Positions 53,548-62,798 of a stretch of DNA of 64,000 bases are shown piece by piece. Every line of letters begins with the position of its first letter. Within the stretch, counting starts at the first letter, position 1. This stretch comes from Nesterenkonia cremea (lineage in GTDB: Bacteria; Actinomycetota; Actinomycetes; Actinomycetales; Micrococcaceae). Where the stretch lies: contig NZ_BMIS01000003.1 of assembly GCF_014642675.1 (NCBI RefSeq), positions 186,001 through 250,000 on the forward strand, given 5' to 3'. Below the pieces are notes generated by a model, which was not told where the DNA came from, made no database searches, and was given only the letters and a program-made list of their open reading frames with translations. Position numbers and translations under genes: made by a program.

Positions 53548-54951
53548 CTACTTGGCGGCCTTGTCCTTCTTCCTGCCGCCGCCTGCGGCCTCCTCGAACT
53601 GCCGGCGCGGGGTCTCCAGATCCCGCAGGGCAGTGAAGTCGCGGCCGAAGAGCATCTCGTTGAGCCAGCCGCCGGCCACGCGCACAGTGCGCTCCACCGT
53701 GGGGATCGCGTAGCCGTGGTAGCCGCGGTGTGCCAGCCATGCGGGGAAGCCCTTGAGCTTGATGCCCATCGGATTGCCCACGCCCTTGTAGAGGCCCAGG
53801 CCTGCCACGGCGCCGAGGGACTCGTGCTTGTACTCCTCGACCTTGCCCTGGCCGTAGCGTTCGGCCAGCAGGTTCTTGACCAGCTGCTTGGCCTGCCGGG
53901 AGGCGTGCTGAGCGTTGGGGACGCAGAAACCGCCCGGGCCCTTGCCGGTGAGGTCCGGGATGGCAGCGATGTCACCGGCGGTCCAGGCGCCCTCAAAGGC
54001 GTTGCCATCCTCTCCGGTGACCCGCAGAGTGGCAGAGCCCTTGATGCGGCCCCGCTCGTCGATCGGGAAGCCGGAGGACTTGGCCACTGCGTTGGCGGCC
54101 ACGCCTGCGGTCCAGACCAGGGTGTCGGCCTCGAAACGGTCCAGCTCGGACTTATCTGCCATGTTGATCAGCTGCAGCTCGCCGTCCACGGCGGAGCCCA
54201 GCGAGGTGTTGAGCATGACCTCGATGCCGCGGCTTCGCAGGTGCTCCACCACGCCCTCGGCCTGCTCCTCGGAGACCTCGGGCATGATGCGGCCCATGGC
54301 CTCCACCATCACGACGCGCACATCGGACTGGCTCAGCCGCGGGTTGTGGTCCACCGCGGCACGGATGATGTCCTCCATCTCGGCGATGGCCTCGACGCCG
54401 GCGAAGCCGCCGCCGACCACGGTGAAGCTCAGGGCACGGGCCTTGGCCTTCTCGTCGGTCATCGTGGAGGCGGCCTCGATGCGCTCCAGGATGTGGTTGC
54501 GCAGGCTCAGCGCCTCTTCGATGGTCTTCAGACCGATGCCCTGCTCGGCCAGCCCCTCGATCGGGAAGGTGCGGGTGGTCGCACCGGCGGCCATGATGAT
54601 GTCCTGGTAGGGAACCTCGACGCTCTGGACCTCGCCCTGCTCCGGATCACCGATGCCGACCACAGCCACCTTGGCCTCAGGGTCCACCGAGGTGACCTTG
54701 CCGGTGAGGATCTCAGTGTCCTTCAGGTGCTTGCGGTGGTTGACCACGGCATGGCGAGCCTCGATGTGGCCGCCGACGACCTCCGGCAGGAACGGCTGGT
54801 AGGTCATGTACGGCAGCGGGTCCACCAGGGTGACCACACCACCTTCGGCCTTCACCTTCTTCTGCAGCAGCTTGGCTGCGATCAGGCCGACGTATCCGCC
54901 GCCGACGATGAGGACACGAGGTTTCTCTGAGAGCTTCTGCGAGATTGCCAT
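53548..54951 (-). CDS. ndh: Type II NADH dehydrogenase
   Basis: The 467-residue single-subunit flavoprotein oxidises NADH and reduces menaquinone without pumping protons. Two dinucleotide motifs are visible: VLIVGGGYVGLIAAKLL (FAD) and TVVGGGFAGVEAIAE (NADH). GAWTAGDIAAIPD binds FAD near the C-terminus. The amphipathic C-terminal region should attach to the membrane. TAGGAT (54964-54959) ends 7 bases before ATG 54951; the ATG at 54960 overlaps this -10, so 54951 is the start. The family assignment is firm. Confidence 0.94.
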   Translation of the reverse strand: MAISQKLSEKPRVLIVGGGYVGLIAAKLLQKKVKAEGGVVTLVDPLPYMTYQPFLPEVVGGHIEARHAVVNHRKHLKDTEILTGKVTSVDPEAKVAVVGIGDPEQGEVQSVEVPYQDIIMAAGATTRTFPIEGLAEQGIGLKTIEEALSLRNHILERIEAASTMTDEKAKARALSFTVVGGGFAGVEAIAEMEDIIRAAVDHNPRLSQSDVRVVMVEAMGRIMPEVSEEQAEGVVEHLRSRGIEVMLNTSLGSAVDGELQLINMADKSELDRFEADTLVWTAGVAANAVAKSSGFPIDERGRIKGSATLRVTGEDGNAFEGAWTAGDIAAIPDLTGKGPGGFCVPNAQHASRQAKQLVKNLLAERYGQGKVEEYKHESLGAVAGLGLYKGVGNPMGIKLKGFPAWLAHRGYHGYAIPTVERTVRVAGGWLNEMLFGRDFTALRDLETPRRQFEEAAGGGRKKDKAAK

Positions 54952-54986
54952 GTGCGCCATCCTAATACAGACGACGCCGCCCCAAT

Positions 54987-56573
54987 TCACCCCTTTCGGC
55001 GTGAGCTCAGATGCACGGCGGCCACAGCGATGATCGCTATGGTCAGCAGTCCGGCCGCACCCAGGACGGCCGGTCCGGCCCAATCCTGGACGGTGCTCGC
55101 CTCGGAGGCCTGAGGCCGCTCGCGCGGGTCACCCTCCGGACTGGCCTCCACGCTGGAGGCCTCCGGGATATCCTCGTGGCCGCCGGCCTCGTCATCGTCG
55201 CGGCGGTGCACGCGGATCCACTCTTCGAGCGTGTCGTATTCGTCCTCGTCGAACTGCGGCACGTCGTCGCTGTTGACGGCCTGGTCCACGTTGAGCACAC
55301 CGTGTCCGTACTCGGGATCGATCTCGTCGTCGCCGTTCTCCGGATCAGCGGTGGAGACCAGGCGGTGCATGACCTCCGGTGCGCTGAGGTCCGGGTGGGC
55401 GGCCATCACCAGGGCCGCGGCGCCGGCCACGATCGGAGCGGCCGCGGATGTGCCGTCCCACAGGTGGTAGCTGTCCTCGAGGTCGGCGCCGGGAATGCGC
55501 TCACCGGCGGCGGCCAGGTCGATGGCGATGCCCTGGGTGGAGGCGTCCTCGGAGATGTTGCGGTCCTCGTCCACTCCGGCCACGGTCAACACACCGGGGA
55601 TGGTGGCCGGAGCGCCGGCCGACATATGGCCGGATCCGCGGTTGCCGGCGGAGGCGACCACCAGCACGTCGTTCTCAGCGGCGTGCATGAAGGCGTCGTC
55701 CCAGGACTCGGGCCACTCCACAGCACCGGAGCCCACGGACATGTTGATGATGTCGGCACCGTTGTCCACCGCCCAGACCACGGCCTCGGCGATCTGCTCC
55801 TCGGCGTCGGAGCCGTGCGGGTTGGAGTCTGCCAGCAGCAGGGAGGCGCTCAGGATGTCGGCCTCGGGGGCCACACCGATGAGTCCGCCGGAGTCGTCGT
55901 CGCCGTCGTCGTCCTCATCATCGGCAGGGATCAGGCTGGTGGAGGTGAGCAGATCGGAGGAGGCGGGTGCGACGCCCTCGGCGGTGATGCCCGAGGTGCC
56001 CATGTTCTCGAGGTCGTCACGGATCTCCTCCCGCCAGTTCTCGCCGTACATGTCCTCGATGATCTCTTCCCACTCGTCGCCGTAGATCATCTCGAGCTCT
56101 TCCTCGAGCTCCTCGAAGACCTCGTCCCACTCCTCCTCGGTGAGATCCTCGTAGTCGCCCTCGCCGAGGTCCTCGCCCTGTTCGGGGGCCTCTTCGAGCT
56201 CGTCGTCGGTGGGCTCGTGGCCGCGGCCGGCGGCCAGAGCCGCCACAGAGGTGCCGTGCCAGGGAGCCATCTGGTCCTCGACCGGGCTGCCGTCGTCTCC
56301 GGCGCCGGAGACGTCGGTGCCGTCCACCACGACGCCTTCGAGAGTGGGGTGATCAGCATCCACGCCGGTGTCCAGCACCGCGATGGTGACGTCCTCACCG
56401 CGGGTGGTGTCCCAGGCATCCTCGATCCCATAGTCCTCGAGGTAGTACTGGGCGTCGCGCCAGGCGTCGGCGGAGGCATCCGGTGCGTTGACCACCGACG
56501 GCGCGGAGGCCAGCGGGGTCAGCAGCGCCGCCGCTGCGACCAGTCCGCCTGTCTGCTTGATCTTTCCGTTCAT
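54987..56573 (-). CDS. Membrane-anchored subtilisin-family (S8) protease with acidic insert
   Basis: The 528-residue protein has a signal peptide, then the catalytic triad: Asp68 in IAVLDTGVDADHP, His106 in APWHGTSVAAL and Ser376 in LWDGTSAAAPI, with the oxyanion Asn in ASAGNRGSG. A helix near the C-terminus (PAVLGAAGLLTIAIIAVAAV) followed by RRKG anchors it, giving a mycosin-like layout. Between His and the next strand lies an insert of about 110 residues, mostly Glu and Asp (118-230). No ESX secretion genes are near. The start overlaps the ppx stop (ATGA). Confidence 0.92.
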   Translation of the reverse strand: MNGKIKQTGGLVAAAALLTPLASAPSVVNAPDASADAWRDAQYYLEDYGIEDAWDTTRGEDVTIAVLDTGVDADHPTLEGVVVDGTDVSGAGDDGSPVEDQMAPWHGTSVAALAAGRGHEPTDDELEEAPEQGEDLGEGDYEDLTEEEWDEVFEELEEELEMIYGDEWEEIIEDMYGENWREEIRDDLENMGTSGITAEGVAPASSDLLTSTSLIPADDEDDDGDDDSGGLIGVAPEADILSASLLLADSNPHGSDAEEQIAEAVVWAVDNGADIINMSVGSGAVEWPESWDDAFMHAAENDVLVVASAGNRGSGHMSAGAPATIPGVLTVAGVDEDRNISEDASTQGIAIDLAAAGERIPGADLEDSYHLWDGTSAAAPIVAGAAALVMAAHPDLSAPEVMHRLVSTADPENGDDEIDPEYGHGVLNVDQAVNSDDVPQFDEDEYDTLEEWIRVHRRDDDEAGGHEDIPEASSVEASPEGDPRERPQASEASTVQDWAGPAVLGAAGLLTIAIIAVAAVHLSSRRKG

Positions 56574-57598
56574 CGCTCCCCCTTGCCCACGGACAGCGCA
56601 ATCCCATCCAGAATGTCATGCTCTGAAGCGACTGCGACAGTCACATAGCCGTTCGTCACCTGATTGATATGCTCCAGCACCGTCATCCAGATCAGCGCCC
56701 CTGAGCCGATCACGTCCACCCGTCCTGGGTGCATGAAGCCGAGCTGCGCGCGCTCATCCCGTGCGGCATGCAGCAGGCTCAGTGAAGCATCCCGGACATC
56801 ATCGATGCTGAGCTCGGCTGAGTCAATGCGGCTGGGGCAGAAGCTCTCCAGCCCCAGCGCGTGGGCGGTGACGGTGGTGACGGTGCCCGCGACGCCGACC
56901 ACCGCCTCGGTCTGCTCCAGCGGAACCTCGCGGCCCACCTGCTGGAGGAACTCCTGGATCTCGGCCCGCGCTGCGGAGATCTCCTGGTCAGAGGGCGGAT
57001 CCGAGTGCAGGTGCCGTTCGGTGAAACGCACGCAGCCCATATCGGTGGACAAGGCGGGCCCGGCCTGGGCGGTGAGCCGGCCGGAATCGTCCCGAGTGAT
57101 GGTGCCCAGGACGAATTCGGTGGAGCCTCCGCCGAGGTCCACCACCAGGACACGGCGGTCCTCCAGCTCGGCGGCCAGTGTGGCGGCCGCACCGGCGAAG
57201 GAGAGCTCTGCCTCCTCGCCGCCGGGAATGACCTCGGGGACCACCTGATGGTCCTCGCTGCTGAGCCGTGCGGAGACTCCGGCGACGAACTCGTCGCGGT
57301 TCTGCACATCGCGGGAGGCCGAGGTGGCCACGAAGCGGATGTCCCGGGCGGCCACGCCGTGCTCGCGGATCAGCTGCCCGTAGCGGTCCACGGCGGCGAA
57401 GGTCCGCTGAAGCGCGGCGGCGGAGAACTCGCCGGTGCGGTCCACACCCTCACCCAGCCGGACCACGGTCATCTCACGGACCACATCGGTCAGCACGCCG
57501 TCGACGACGTCGGCGACCAACAGGCGGATGGAGTTGGTGCCGCAGTCGATGGCGGCCACCCGGCGGGATTCCGAGGTCTGCGCGGGAGCCTCACTCAT
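56570..57598 (-). CDS. Ppx/GppA exopolyphosphatase family protein
   Basis: The 342-residue ASKHA-fold phosphatase has AAIDCGTNSIRLLVADV (phosphate 1) and VLVVDLGGGSTEFVLG (phosphate 2). Members hydrolyse polyphosphate or pppGpp; which one cannot be told from the sequence. The ATG at 57598 lies inside the end of the DUF501 gene (8-base overlap). Part of the ftsB-DUF501-ppx-subtilase cluster common in actinobacteria. Confidence 0.93.
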   Translation of the reverse strand: MSEAPAQTSESRRVAAIDCGTNSIRLLVADVVDGVLTDVVREMTVVRLGEGVDRTGEFSAAALQRTFAAVDRYGQLIREHGVAARDIRFVATSASRDVQNRDEFVAGVSARLSSEDHQVVPEVIPGGEEAELSFAGAAATLAAELEDRRVLVVDLGGGSTEFVLGTITRDDSGRLTAQAGPALSTDMGCVRFTERHLHSDPPSDQEISAARAEIQEFLQQVGREVPLEQTEAVVGVAGTVTTVTAHALGLESFCPSRIDSAELSIDDVRDASLSLLHAARDERAQLGFMHPGRVDVIGSGALIWMTVLEHINQVTNGYVTVAVASEHDILDGIALSVGKGER

Positions 57599-58187
57599 CG
57601 TCCTGCTGCTCCAGGCGGCGGACGTGGCGGCTGAGGTCGCGGGTGGGGATCTCGGCGTCGTGGTCCCAGGCGGTGGCGCAGGTGCACATCTCAGGGGTCC
57701 ACTCCTCGGCGATGAGGTCCAGGCCCTCATCGCCCAGCGGGCTGATGCCGCGGCCCACGGCCAGCGAGTGGCTGACCAGCACATGCAGGCATTTGACCCG
57801 CTCAGGGTAGCCGCCGGCGCTGATGCCCTCGATCTCCCAGACCGGCTCCAGCTCTGCGGCCTGACGGATGCGCTCCCGCTCCTGCAGGTAGTTCTCGTGG
57901 GCGGCGCGGTGCTGGGCGGCGAGCTCCGCGTCCTCCTGGATGCGCTGGGACATCTCCGCCATGACGCCGTCGGCCTCCCGGCGGGAGACCGCGGCGGTGA
58001 TGGTGGGGTGGGTGAGGTAGAAGGTGGTGGGGAACGGGATCCCGTTGCTCAGCCGCGGCGCGGTGGCCGCGACCAGCGGATTGCCGCAGCGGCAGCGGGC
58101 GGGGATCTCGACGACGTCGCGCACCGGCCGGCCCAGCTGGAGGGAGAGGGTGTCCAGGTCTTCCTGGGTGGGGGTGCGGTCAGTCAT
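57591..58187 (-). CDS. DUF501 family protein
   Basis: The 198-residue soluble protein has the DUF501 features: a short N-terminal domain, RCRCGNPLVAATAPRLSNGIPFPTTFYLTHP, and the C-terminal CLHVLVSHSLAVGRGISPLGDE. The CRCG and CTC cysteines could bind metal. The function is unknown, though the gene is nearly always linked to ftsB and ppx. The start overlaps the ftsB stop by 8 bases; a longer frame would lie inside ftsB. Confidence 0.92.
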   Translation of the reverse strand: MTDRTPTQEDLDTLSLQLGRPVRDVVEIPARCRCGNPLVAATAPRLSNGIPFPTTFYLTHPTITAAVSRREADGVMAEMSQRIQEDAELAAQHRAAHENYLQERERIRQAAELEPVWEIEGISAGGYPERVKCLHVLVSHSLAVGRGISPLGDEGLDLIAEEWTPEMCTCATAWDHDAEIPTRDLSRHVRRLEQQDDE

Positions 58188-58827
58188 GCGTCTCTCCTGC
58201 GGCGGGGTCTTGGGCGGCGGCGTCGGTCTCTTCGGCGGGGTCCTCCGCAGCGGCGCGGACCAGCGAGTCCCAGAGGGCGTCTCCCCAGGGGAGGTCGGTG
58301 CGGACATCGCCGGGCTCATGGTGCTCCGGGAGATCAGCGGAGGTCTCCGGCTCGCCGATCACGTGATAGCGCCGCTCCCCCGGCATGACCAGATTGATGC
58401 GCTCACGGGCCTGCTGCCGGACGTAGTCGGGGTCCTCCCAGCGGGAGAGGTCAGTCTCCAGCTCGGCCTGCAGCTGCTGCTCGGCGGCGATGTCGGCCTC
58501 CAGCTGGGAGATCTCAGCGCGCTGCTGGAAGTAGGTGCGGACCGTGGGCACCAGGAAGGAGATGACCACCAGGGTGACCAGGGTCAGCACGATCAGTCGA
58601 CCGGAGAAGGTCCGCTCCGGGACCAGGCTGCGGCTGCTGACCGGGGTCTTGGTGGAGGGCTTGGCCTGGACGGCCGGGGCCGCCGCGCTGCGCTTGGCCC
58701 GCTTGGCGGTGATGTCGGAGGGAGTCCTGATCTCACCGGAGACCTGCTCCCGCTCTTCAAGCCGGCGGGCCTCCTTCTGCCGGGCACGAGAGGCGGCACG
58801 CTGCTCTTTCTTCGTGCTGCGGGACAC
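58180..58827 (-). CDS. FtsB/DivIC-type septum formation initiator
   Basis: The 215-residue protein has a basic cytoplasmic N-terminus, one helix (LIVLTLVTLVVISFLV), a coiled coil (QRAEISQLEADIAAEQQLQAELET) and the conserved DPDYVRQQARERINLVMPGE end of the family. It joins FtsL and FtsQ in the divisome and helps activate septal wall synthesis. The GTG start has GGAGG 9 bases upstream. The usual upstream neighbour, eno, is absent; a GNAT gene occupies its place. Confidence 0.9.
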   Translation of the reverse strand: MSRSTKKEQRAASRARQKEARRLEEREQVSGEIRTPSDITAKRAKRSAAAPAVQAKPSTKTPVSSRSLVPERTFSGRLIVLTLVTLVVISFLVPTVRTYFQQRAEISQLEADIAAEQQLQAELETDLSRWEDPDYVRQQARERINLVMPGERRYHVIGEPETSADLPEHHEPGDVRTDLPWGDALWDSLVRAAAEDPAEETDAAAQDPAAGETHD

Positions 58828-58926
58828 AGGGCATCGCCTCCGGGGGAAGGTAGCGGGCTTGGATCTTCAGAGTAGACGAGTCGCCGCCGTCGCTCTCTGA
58901 GGAACACGCGTGCGCCCCGCGTTGTC

Positions 58927-58985
58927 TGGGCACTTCCAGGCGCTCTGAGCGCGCTGAGCACGCTCATTCCGCGTGGAACTGCCCA
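58927..58985. repeat. Intergenic inverted repeat, copy B
   Basis: Arms 58927-58951 and 58961-58985 are complementary at 20 of 25 positions, with outer ends TGGGCACTTCC and GGAACTGCCCA. The outer sequence and orientation match copy A at 27552-27612, including the CACA that follows the right arm. It separates ftsB from the GNAT gene. Confidence 0.6.
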
Positions 58986-59031
58986 CACACGGTGAAGACG
59001 GGTGGAGGCTGAGGCCGGGCGCCGGCCGGGA

Positions 59032-59988
59032 TCAGGAGGTGCTGAGGTCCCGGGCGTAGATCAGCGCCTCGAAGTCGGAGTCGGCCAGCCCGTTGTCGGT
59101 GAGCTCATCGGTGACCTGCTTCAGCGGCCCCATGGAGTCGTCCACCTCCACAGTGACCGGGTAGCGGGCGGAGACCAGGGCCAGCAGGGCGCGGGCCGCC
59201 GAACCGGCCTGCTCCTCGTCCAGCTCAGGGCTCCAGCCCAGCAGGACATCGGCCGGATCCTCGGTGCGCTCAGCGGTGTAGCTGATCGCGAAGGCCAGGA
59301 TCGGCTTCTTCCCCTCGTCCGAGACGTCGCGGAGCACGACGGCGCCCGAGGCGCCGGTCTCCGGAGCCAGCAGCAGCTGCTGCGCCTTGCCCACAGTCAT
59401 CTCCGCGCGGTCCCACTCGTGGACGGCGTTGTAGAACTCAGCGACCAGCTGGGTCAGCTCCACCGATCCGGTGTCCAGGTCCTCCAGGTCCAGCTGCGCA
59501 GCATCCAGATCCGGCAGCTTCAGGACTCCGGGCTGGACGGTGACGCGGCGGGAGCGCTGGACCTTCTGGAAGCCGTTGTCCTTCAGGAAGCACTGGGCGG
59601 CCGAATGCTTGGCCACCCGGGCCTTGAGGTTCTGGGTGCCGCAGTTGGGCAGCTCAGCCTCGAGGATCTCCAGCAGCTGGGCGGCCACACCCTGACGGCG
59701 GTGCTCCGGGGCGACCTCCGCGTAGAAGGAGAGCCGGTCCGGGTGCAGCGAGGAGCGGAAGATGGTGGCCGCTGCCACCGGGACGCCCTCGTGCTCGGCG
59801 ACGATGCAGCGTGACCAGGGCTCATTGGAGGAGGGACGCAGCAGGCCGCGGTCGCCATGGTGCATCGGGTTCTCCGGGTCTCCCCAGACTTCGAGGAGCT
59901 GGAGGTCATCGCCCTCTGCCCAGGGCCGGACAGTCAGTCCGGAATCGAGGGCGAGGCGGGAGGATGTCTCCTCGGGCGTGGTGCTCAT
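59032..59988 (-). CDS. GNAT-family N-acetyltransferase
   Basis: The 318-residue protein has one clear GNAT domain in its first half; AEVAPEHRRQGVAAQLLEILE is the acetyl-CoA loop (Q/RxxGxG/A). The second half may be a second, degenerate GNAT fold, as in MshD-like proteins. The acceptor is unknown. The ATG at 59988 has AAAGGAA 6 bases upstream and a strong promoter (60030-60058). Its position next to ftsB is not typical. Confidence 0.85.
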   Translation of the reverse strand: MSTTPEETSSRLALDSGLTVRPWAEGDDLQLLEVWGDPENPMHHGDRGLLRPSSNEPWSRCIVAEHEGVPVAAATIFRSSLHPDRLSFYAEVAPEHRRQGVAAQLLEILEAELPNCGTQNLKARVAKHSAAQCFLKDNGFQKVQRSRRVTVQPGVLKLPDLDAAQLDLEDLDTGSVELTQLVAEFYNAVHEWDRAEMTVGKAQQLLLAPETGASGAVVLRDVSDEGKKPILAFAISYTAERTEDPADVLLGWSPELDEEQAGSAARALLALVSARYPVTVEVDDSMGPLKQVTDELTDNGLADSDFEALIYARDLSTS

Positions 59989-60029
59989 CGCGGTTCCTTT
60001 GGGTGCGACAGTTCTCAAACAGCTCAGCG

Positions 60030-60058
60030 AGTCTAAACCTGTGCGTAACATGACGCAA
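60030..60058 (-). promoter_or_regulatory. Promoter of the GNAT gene
   Basis: TTGCGT (60058-60053) and TAGACT (60035-60030) are 17 bases apart, a clear housekeeping-type promoter on the minus strand. The GNAT start codon is 42 bases downstream of the -10. Confidence 0.65.
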
Positions 60059-60077
60059 AGCGTTCAGCGCCCGCCCC

Positions 60078-60099
60078 GTGCCGGAACTCAGCCCGGCAC
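60078..60099. terminator. Small hairpin upstream of GNAT gene
   Basis: GTGCCGG (60078-60084) pairs exactly with CCGGCAC (60093-60099). It lies between the glyS tandem hairpins and the GNAT promoter and may add to termination of glyS transcripts. Confidence 0.35.
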
Positions 60100-60112
60100 A
60101 GGACGCTGCGAG

Positions 60113-60228
60113 CGTTCGGCGATCACCCGGGACGCCGCTCCGCGCCGCCCGGGTCCCTGTATCGCCTCTCCGTTCGGCGATCACCCGGGACGCCGCTCCG
60201 CGCCGCCCGGGTCCCTGTATCGCCTCTC
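60113..60228. repeat. Two perfect tandem copies of a 58-base hairpin unit after glyS
   Basis: Positions 60113-60170 and 60171-60228 are identical. Each unit contains ACCCGGG and CCCGGGT, flanked by GGCGAT and ATCGCC, so each can fold into its own hairpin. The block begins 6 bases after the glyS stop, so it looks like a duplicated terminator or a recently duplicated palindromic element. Confidence 0.85.
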
Positions 60229-60234
60229 TTAGTC

Positions 60235-61614
60235 TCAGCCCAGAAGCTTGGCTGCGAGGTAGCTCTGGACCTGGTCCAGGGCCACGCGCTCCTGGGTCAT
60301 CTCATCGCGGTCGCGGATGGTCACGGCCTGGTCCTCGAGGGTGTCGAAGTCCACGGTGATGCAGAACGGAGTGCCGATCTCGTCCTGGCGACGGTAGCGG
60401 CGGCCGATCGCGCCGGCGTCGTCGTAATCGATGTTCCAGTGCTTCCGCAGCTGATCCGCCAGCTTCTGCGAGGGTTCGGCCAGCTCCGGCTTCTTGGACA
60501 GCGGCAGCACTGCGGCCTTCACCGGGGCCAGCTTGGGGTGGAGCTTCAGCACAGTGCGGGTGTCCACGCCGCCCTTGGCGTTGGGGGCCTCATCCTCAGT
60601 GTAGGAGTCGATGAGGAAGGCCATCATCGCGCGGGTCAGACCGAAGGAGGGCTCGATGACGTAGGGCGTGTAGTGCTCTTCGGTCTTCGGGTCGAAGTAC
60701 TGCAGCTTCGCGCCGGAGGCCTCCATATGGGAGCCGAGGTCGTAGTCGGTGCGGTTGGCGATGCCCATCAGCTCGCCCCACTCGGAGCCCTGGAAGTCGA
60801 AGCGGTACTCCAGGTCGATGGTGGCAGCCGAGTAGTGGGCGCGCTCCTCCTCCGGGACATCAAACTTGCGCAGGTGGTCCGGCTTCAGGCCCAGATCGGT
60901 GAACCAGGAGTAGCAGGCCTCCACCCAGTGATCGAACCACTGGCCGGCCTCCTGGGGGTGGGTGAAGTACTCGATCTCCATCTGCTCGAACTCGCGGGTC
61001 CGGAAGATGAAGTTGCCGGGGGTGATCTCGTTGCGGAAGGCCTTGCCGATCTGGCCGATGCCGAAGGGCGGCTTCTGACGTGCGGAGGTCACCACGTTGG
61101 AGAAGTTCACGAAGATGCCCTGGGCCGTCTCCGGGCGCATATAGTGCAGGCCCTTCTCATCGTCCACCGGGCCCAGGTAGGTCTTCATCAGGCCGGAGAA
61201 CTGCTGGGGCTCGGTCCAGGAGCCGCGGGTGCCGCAGTCGGGGCAGACGATCTCGTCCATGCCCGAAGGTGCACGGCCCTTCTTAGCCTCAAAAGCCTCC
61301 TCCAGGTGGTCCTGGCGGTGACGGCGGTGGCACTGAGTACACTCGATCAGCGGGTCGGAGAAGGTCTTGACGTGGCCTGATGCGTGCCAGACCTGCTGGG
61401 GCAGGATGATCGCGGAGTCCAGGCCGACCATATCGCCGCGGCCGCGGACGAAGGCCTGCCACCACTCAGCCTTGATGTTCTCCTTCAGCTCGGTGCCCAA
61501 CGGACCGTAGTCCCAGGCCGACCGCGATCCCCCGTAGATCTCACCGGACTGGAAGACGAAGCCGCGGCGCTTCGCCAGGGCGATCACTTTGTCGAGTGCG
61601 GTCTCTTTGGCCAT
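60235..61614 (-). CDS. glyS: Glycyl-tRNA synthetase (alpha2, class II)
   Basis: The 459-residue enzyme charges tRNA-Gly. Its length and motifs ([63 protein letters not shown]) define the dimeric single-polypeptide class rather than the two-subunit type. CTQCHRRH and CPDC form a probable zinc site. ATG 61614 has GGAG about 9 bases upstream; the TTG five codons earlier is less likely. No T-box leader is visible in the 78 bases before it. Confidence 0.96.
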   Translation of the reverse strand: MAKETALDKVIALAKRRGFVFQSGEIYGGSRSAWDYGPLGTELKENIKAEWWQAFVRGRGDMVGLDSAIILPQQVWHASGHVKTFSDPLIECTQCHRRHRQDHLEEAFEAKKGRAPSGMDEIVCPDCGTRGSWTEPQQFSGLMKTYLGPVDDEKGLHYMRPETAQGIFVNFSNVVTSARQKPPFGIGQIGKAFRNEITPGNFIFRTREFEQMEIEYFTHPQEAGQWFDHWVEACYSWFTDLGLKPDHLRKFDVPEEERAHYSAATIDLEYRFDFQGSEWGELMGIANRTDYDLGSHMEASGAKLQYFDPKTEEHYTPYVIEPSFGLTRAMMAFLIDSYTEDEAPNAKGGVDTRTVLKLHPKLAPVKAAVLPLSKKPELAEPSQKLADQLRKHWNIDYDDAGAIGRRYRRQDEIGTPFCITVDFDTLEDQAVTIRDRDEMTQERVALDQVQSYLAAKLLG

Positions 61615-61692
61615 AGGGCGGTGCTCCAAGGTGACGGTGTGCGGTGGTGTTCAAGTCCTTCGGCGCCGGGGATCCCGACGCCGCAGGCAAGC

Positions 61693-62682
61693 TTACCGTC
61701 CCCCACGCCTCATGTCCGGCAGAGAGGCGATGAGAACGGCCACCAGAGTCAGCGCTGTGCCCAACACCGTCGCCGTGGTGACCAGACTTCCGGGCGCCGG
61801 GACCACCAGGTCCAGCAGCAGTGAGCCGATCAGCTGACCGGCGATCATGCCCATCGCAGCCAGCAGGACGCCCACACGGGTGACCAACAGAGCACCGAGG
61901 ACGATGAACACGATGCCCAACGGCCCACCCAGATAGTGCCACCAGGTGGTCGAGAGCTGAGGAACACCGAGACCACCTTGGAGCAGCGAGACGGTCACCC
62001 ACGTGAGCAGAAGCACAGCACTGCCGGAGGCGAAGTTGAAGAAGGCACCCGGCAGAGCACTGCCATATGCAGCCGACTGCCTGCCGTTCAGAGCCTGCTG
62101 ACCGGCCTGCAGGAAGCCGCCGGAGAAGGGCAGCAGCACCAGAAGCAGCCACGCCAGGCCACGGTCAGCCACCGTCAGCTGCGGAGAGACGGCCCATATG
62201 ACGGCACAGACCGTCAGCAGGGCTCCGACGCAACGCATCAGCGTGATCTGGCGACGACCGCCGGGGCCGAGCCCGATCCGGTCCCAGAGAAGCCCACCGA
62301 TCGTCTGGCCGGTCACCACAGCCACAGTGAACACCGCGACGCCGATCATCCCGATGGTCAGGGTCTGCGCCAGCACGAAATAACCACCCACAGCGCCGGC
62401 GAGCAGGTACCACCAACGGACTTCGCCCCGCTGGAAGGCCGGAGGCACCTGCCGCATAGCCCTCCGACCGGGAGCCGTGAGAAAGACGATCACGGCCAGG
62501 ACCAGCAGACCCACGAAGAAGCTGATGAAAGCCGCGAGGTAGGCGTCGCCGACCGTGGAAGAGAGCTCAGCGTTCACGCGCCCCTGCGCGGGGATGGCGA
62601 TCCCCGACAGGATCATGAACAGGAACATCCCCACCCAGAAGAGCGGGGATCGTTGCGGCTGAGCAGGGGCTGCGGCGTTCAT
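61693..62682 (-). CDS. DMT-superfamily transporter (DUF606/YdcZ-like)
   Basis: The 329-residue protein has about ten helices made of two repeats of a five-helix unit. Each repeat resembles DUF606/YdcZ proteins (SGIAIPAQGRVNAELS and GGFLQAGQQALNGRQSAAYGS). The substrate is unknown. TAAGGT (62695-62690) ends 7 bases before ATG 62682, so this ATG, rather than the one at 62688, is the likely leaderless start. It lies divergent from the S4 gene. Confidence 0.85.
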   Translation of the reverse strand: MNAAAPAQPQRSPLFWVGMFLFMILSGIAIPAQGRVNAELSSTVGDAYLAAFISFFVGLLVLAVIVFLTAPGRRAMRQVPPAFQRGEVRWWYLLAGAVGGYFVLAQTLTIGMIGVAVFTVAVVTGQTIGGLLWDRIGLGPGGRRQITLMRCVGALLTVCAVIWAVSPQLTVADRGLAWLLLVLLPFSGGFLQAGQQALNGRQSAAYGSALPGAFFNFASGSAVLLLTWVTVSLLQGGLGVPQLSTTWWHYLGGPLGIVFIVLGALLVTRVGVLLAAMGMIAGQLIGSLLLDLVVPAPGSLVTTATVLGTALTLVAVLIASLPDMRRGGR

Positions 62683-62798
62683 GGGCATCACCTTAGCTCC
62701 GCCGGACTCGGGCATCGGCACTGATGTCCATATGGCGGACCGGATATCCGCGTGGGTCAGGCCCTGCCCTCGGCCGGATTCTCTGCAAGACTGAAGGG

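Noticed and set aside
54987..56573. Possible type VII (ESX) secretion locus because of the mycosin-like protease
   Set aside because: No WXG100, EccB/C/D/E or FtsK-like genes are nearby; the neighbours are cell-division and ppx genes, which is the usual place for this subtilase in Micrococcaceae-like genomes.
61615..61692. T-box leader upstream of glyS
   Set aside because: Only 78 bases are available and no specifier loop, T-box sequence or terminator/antiterminator pair can be recognised.
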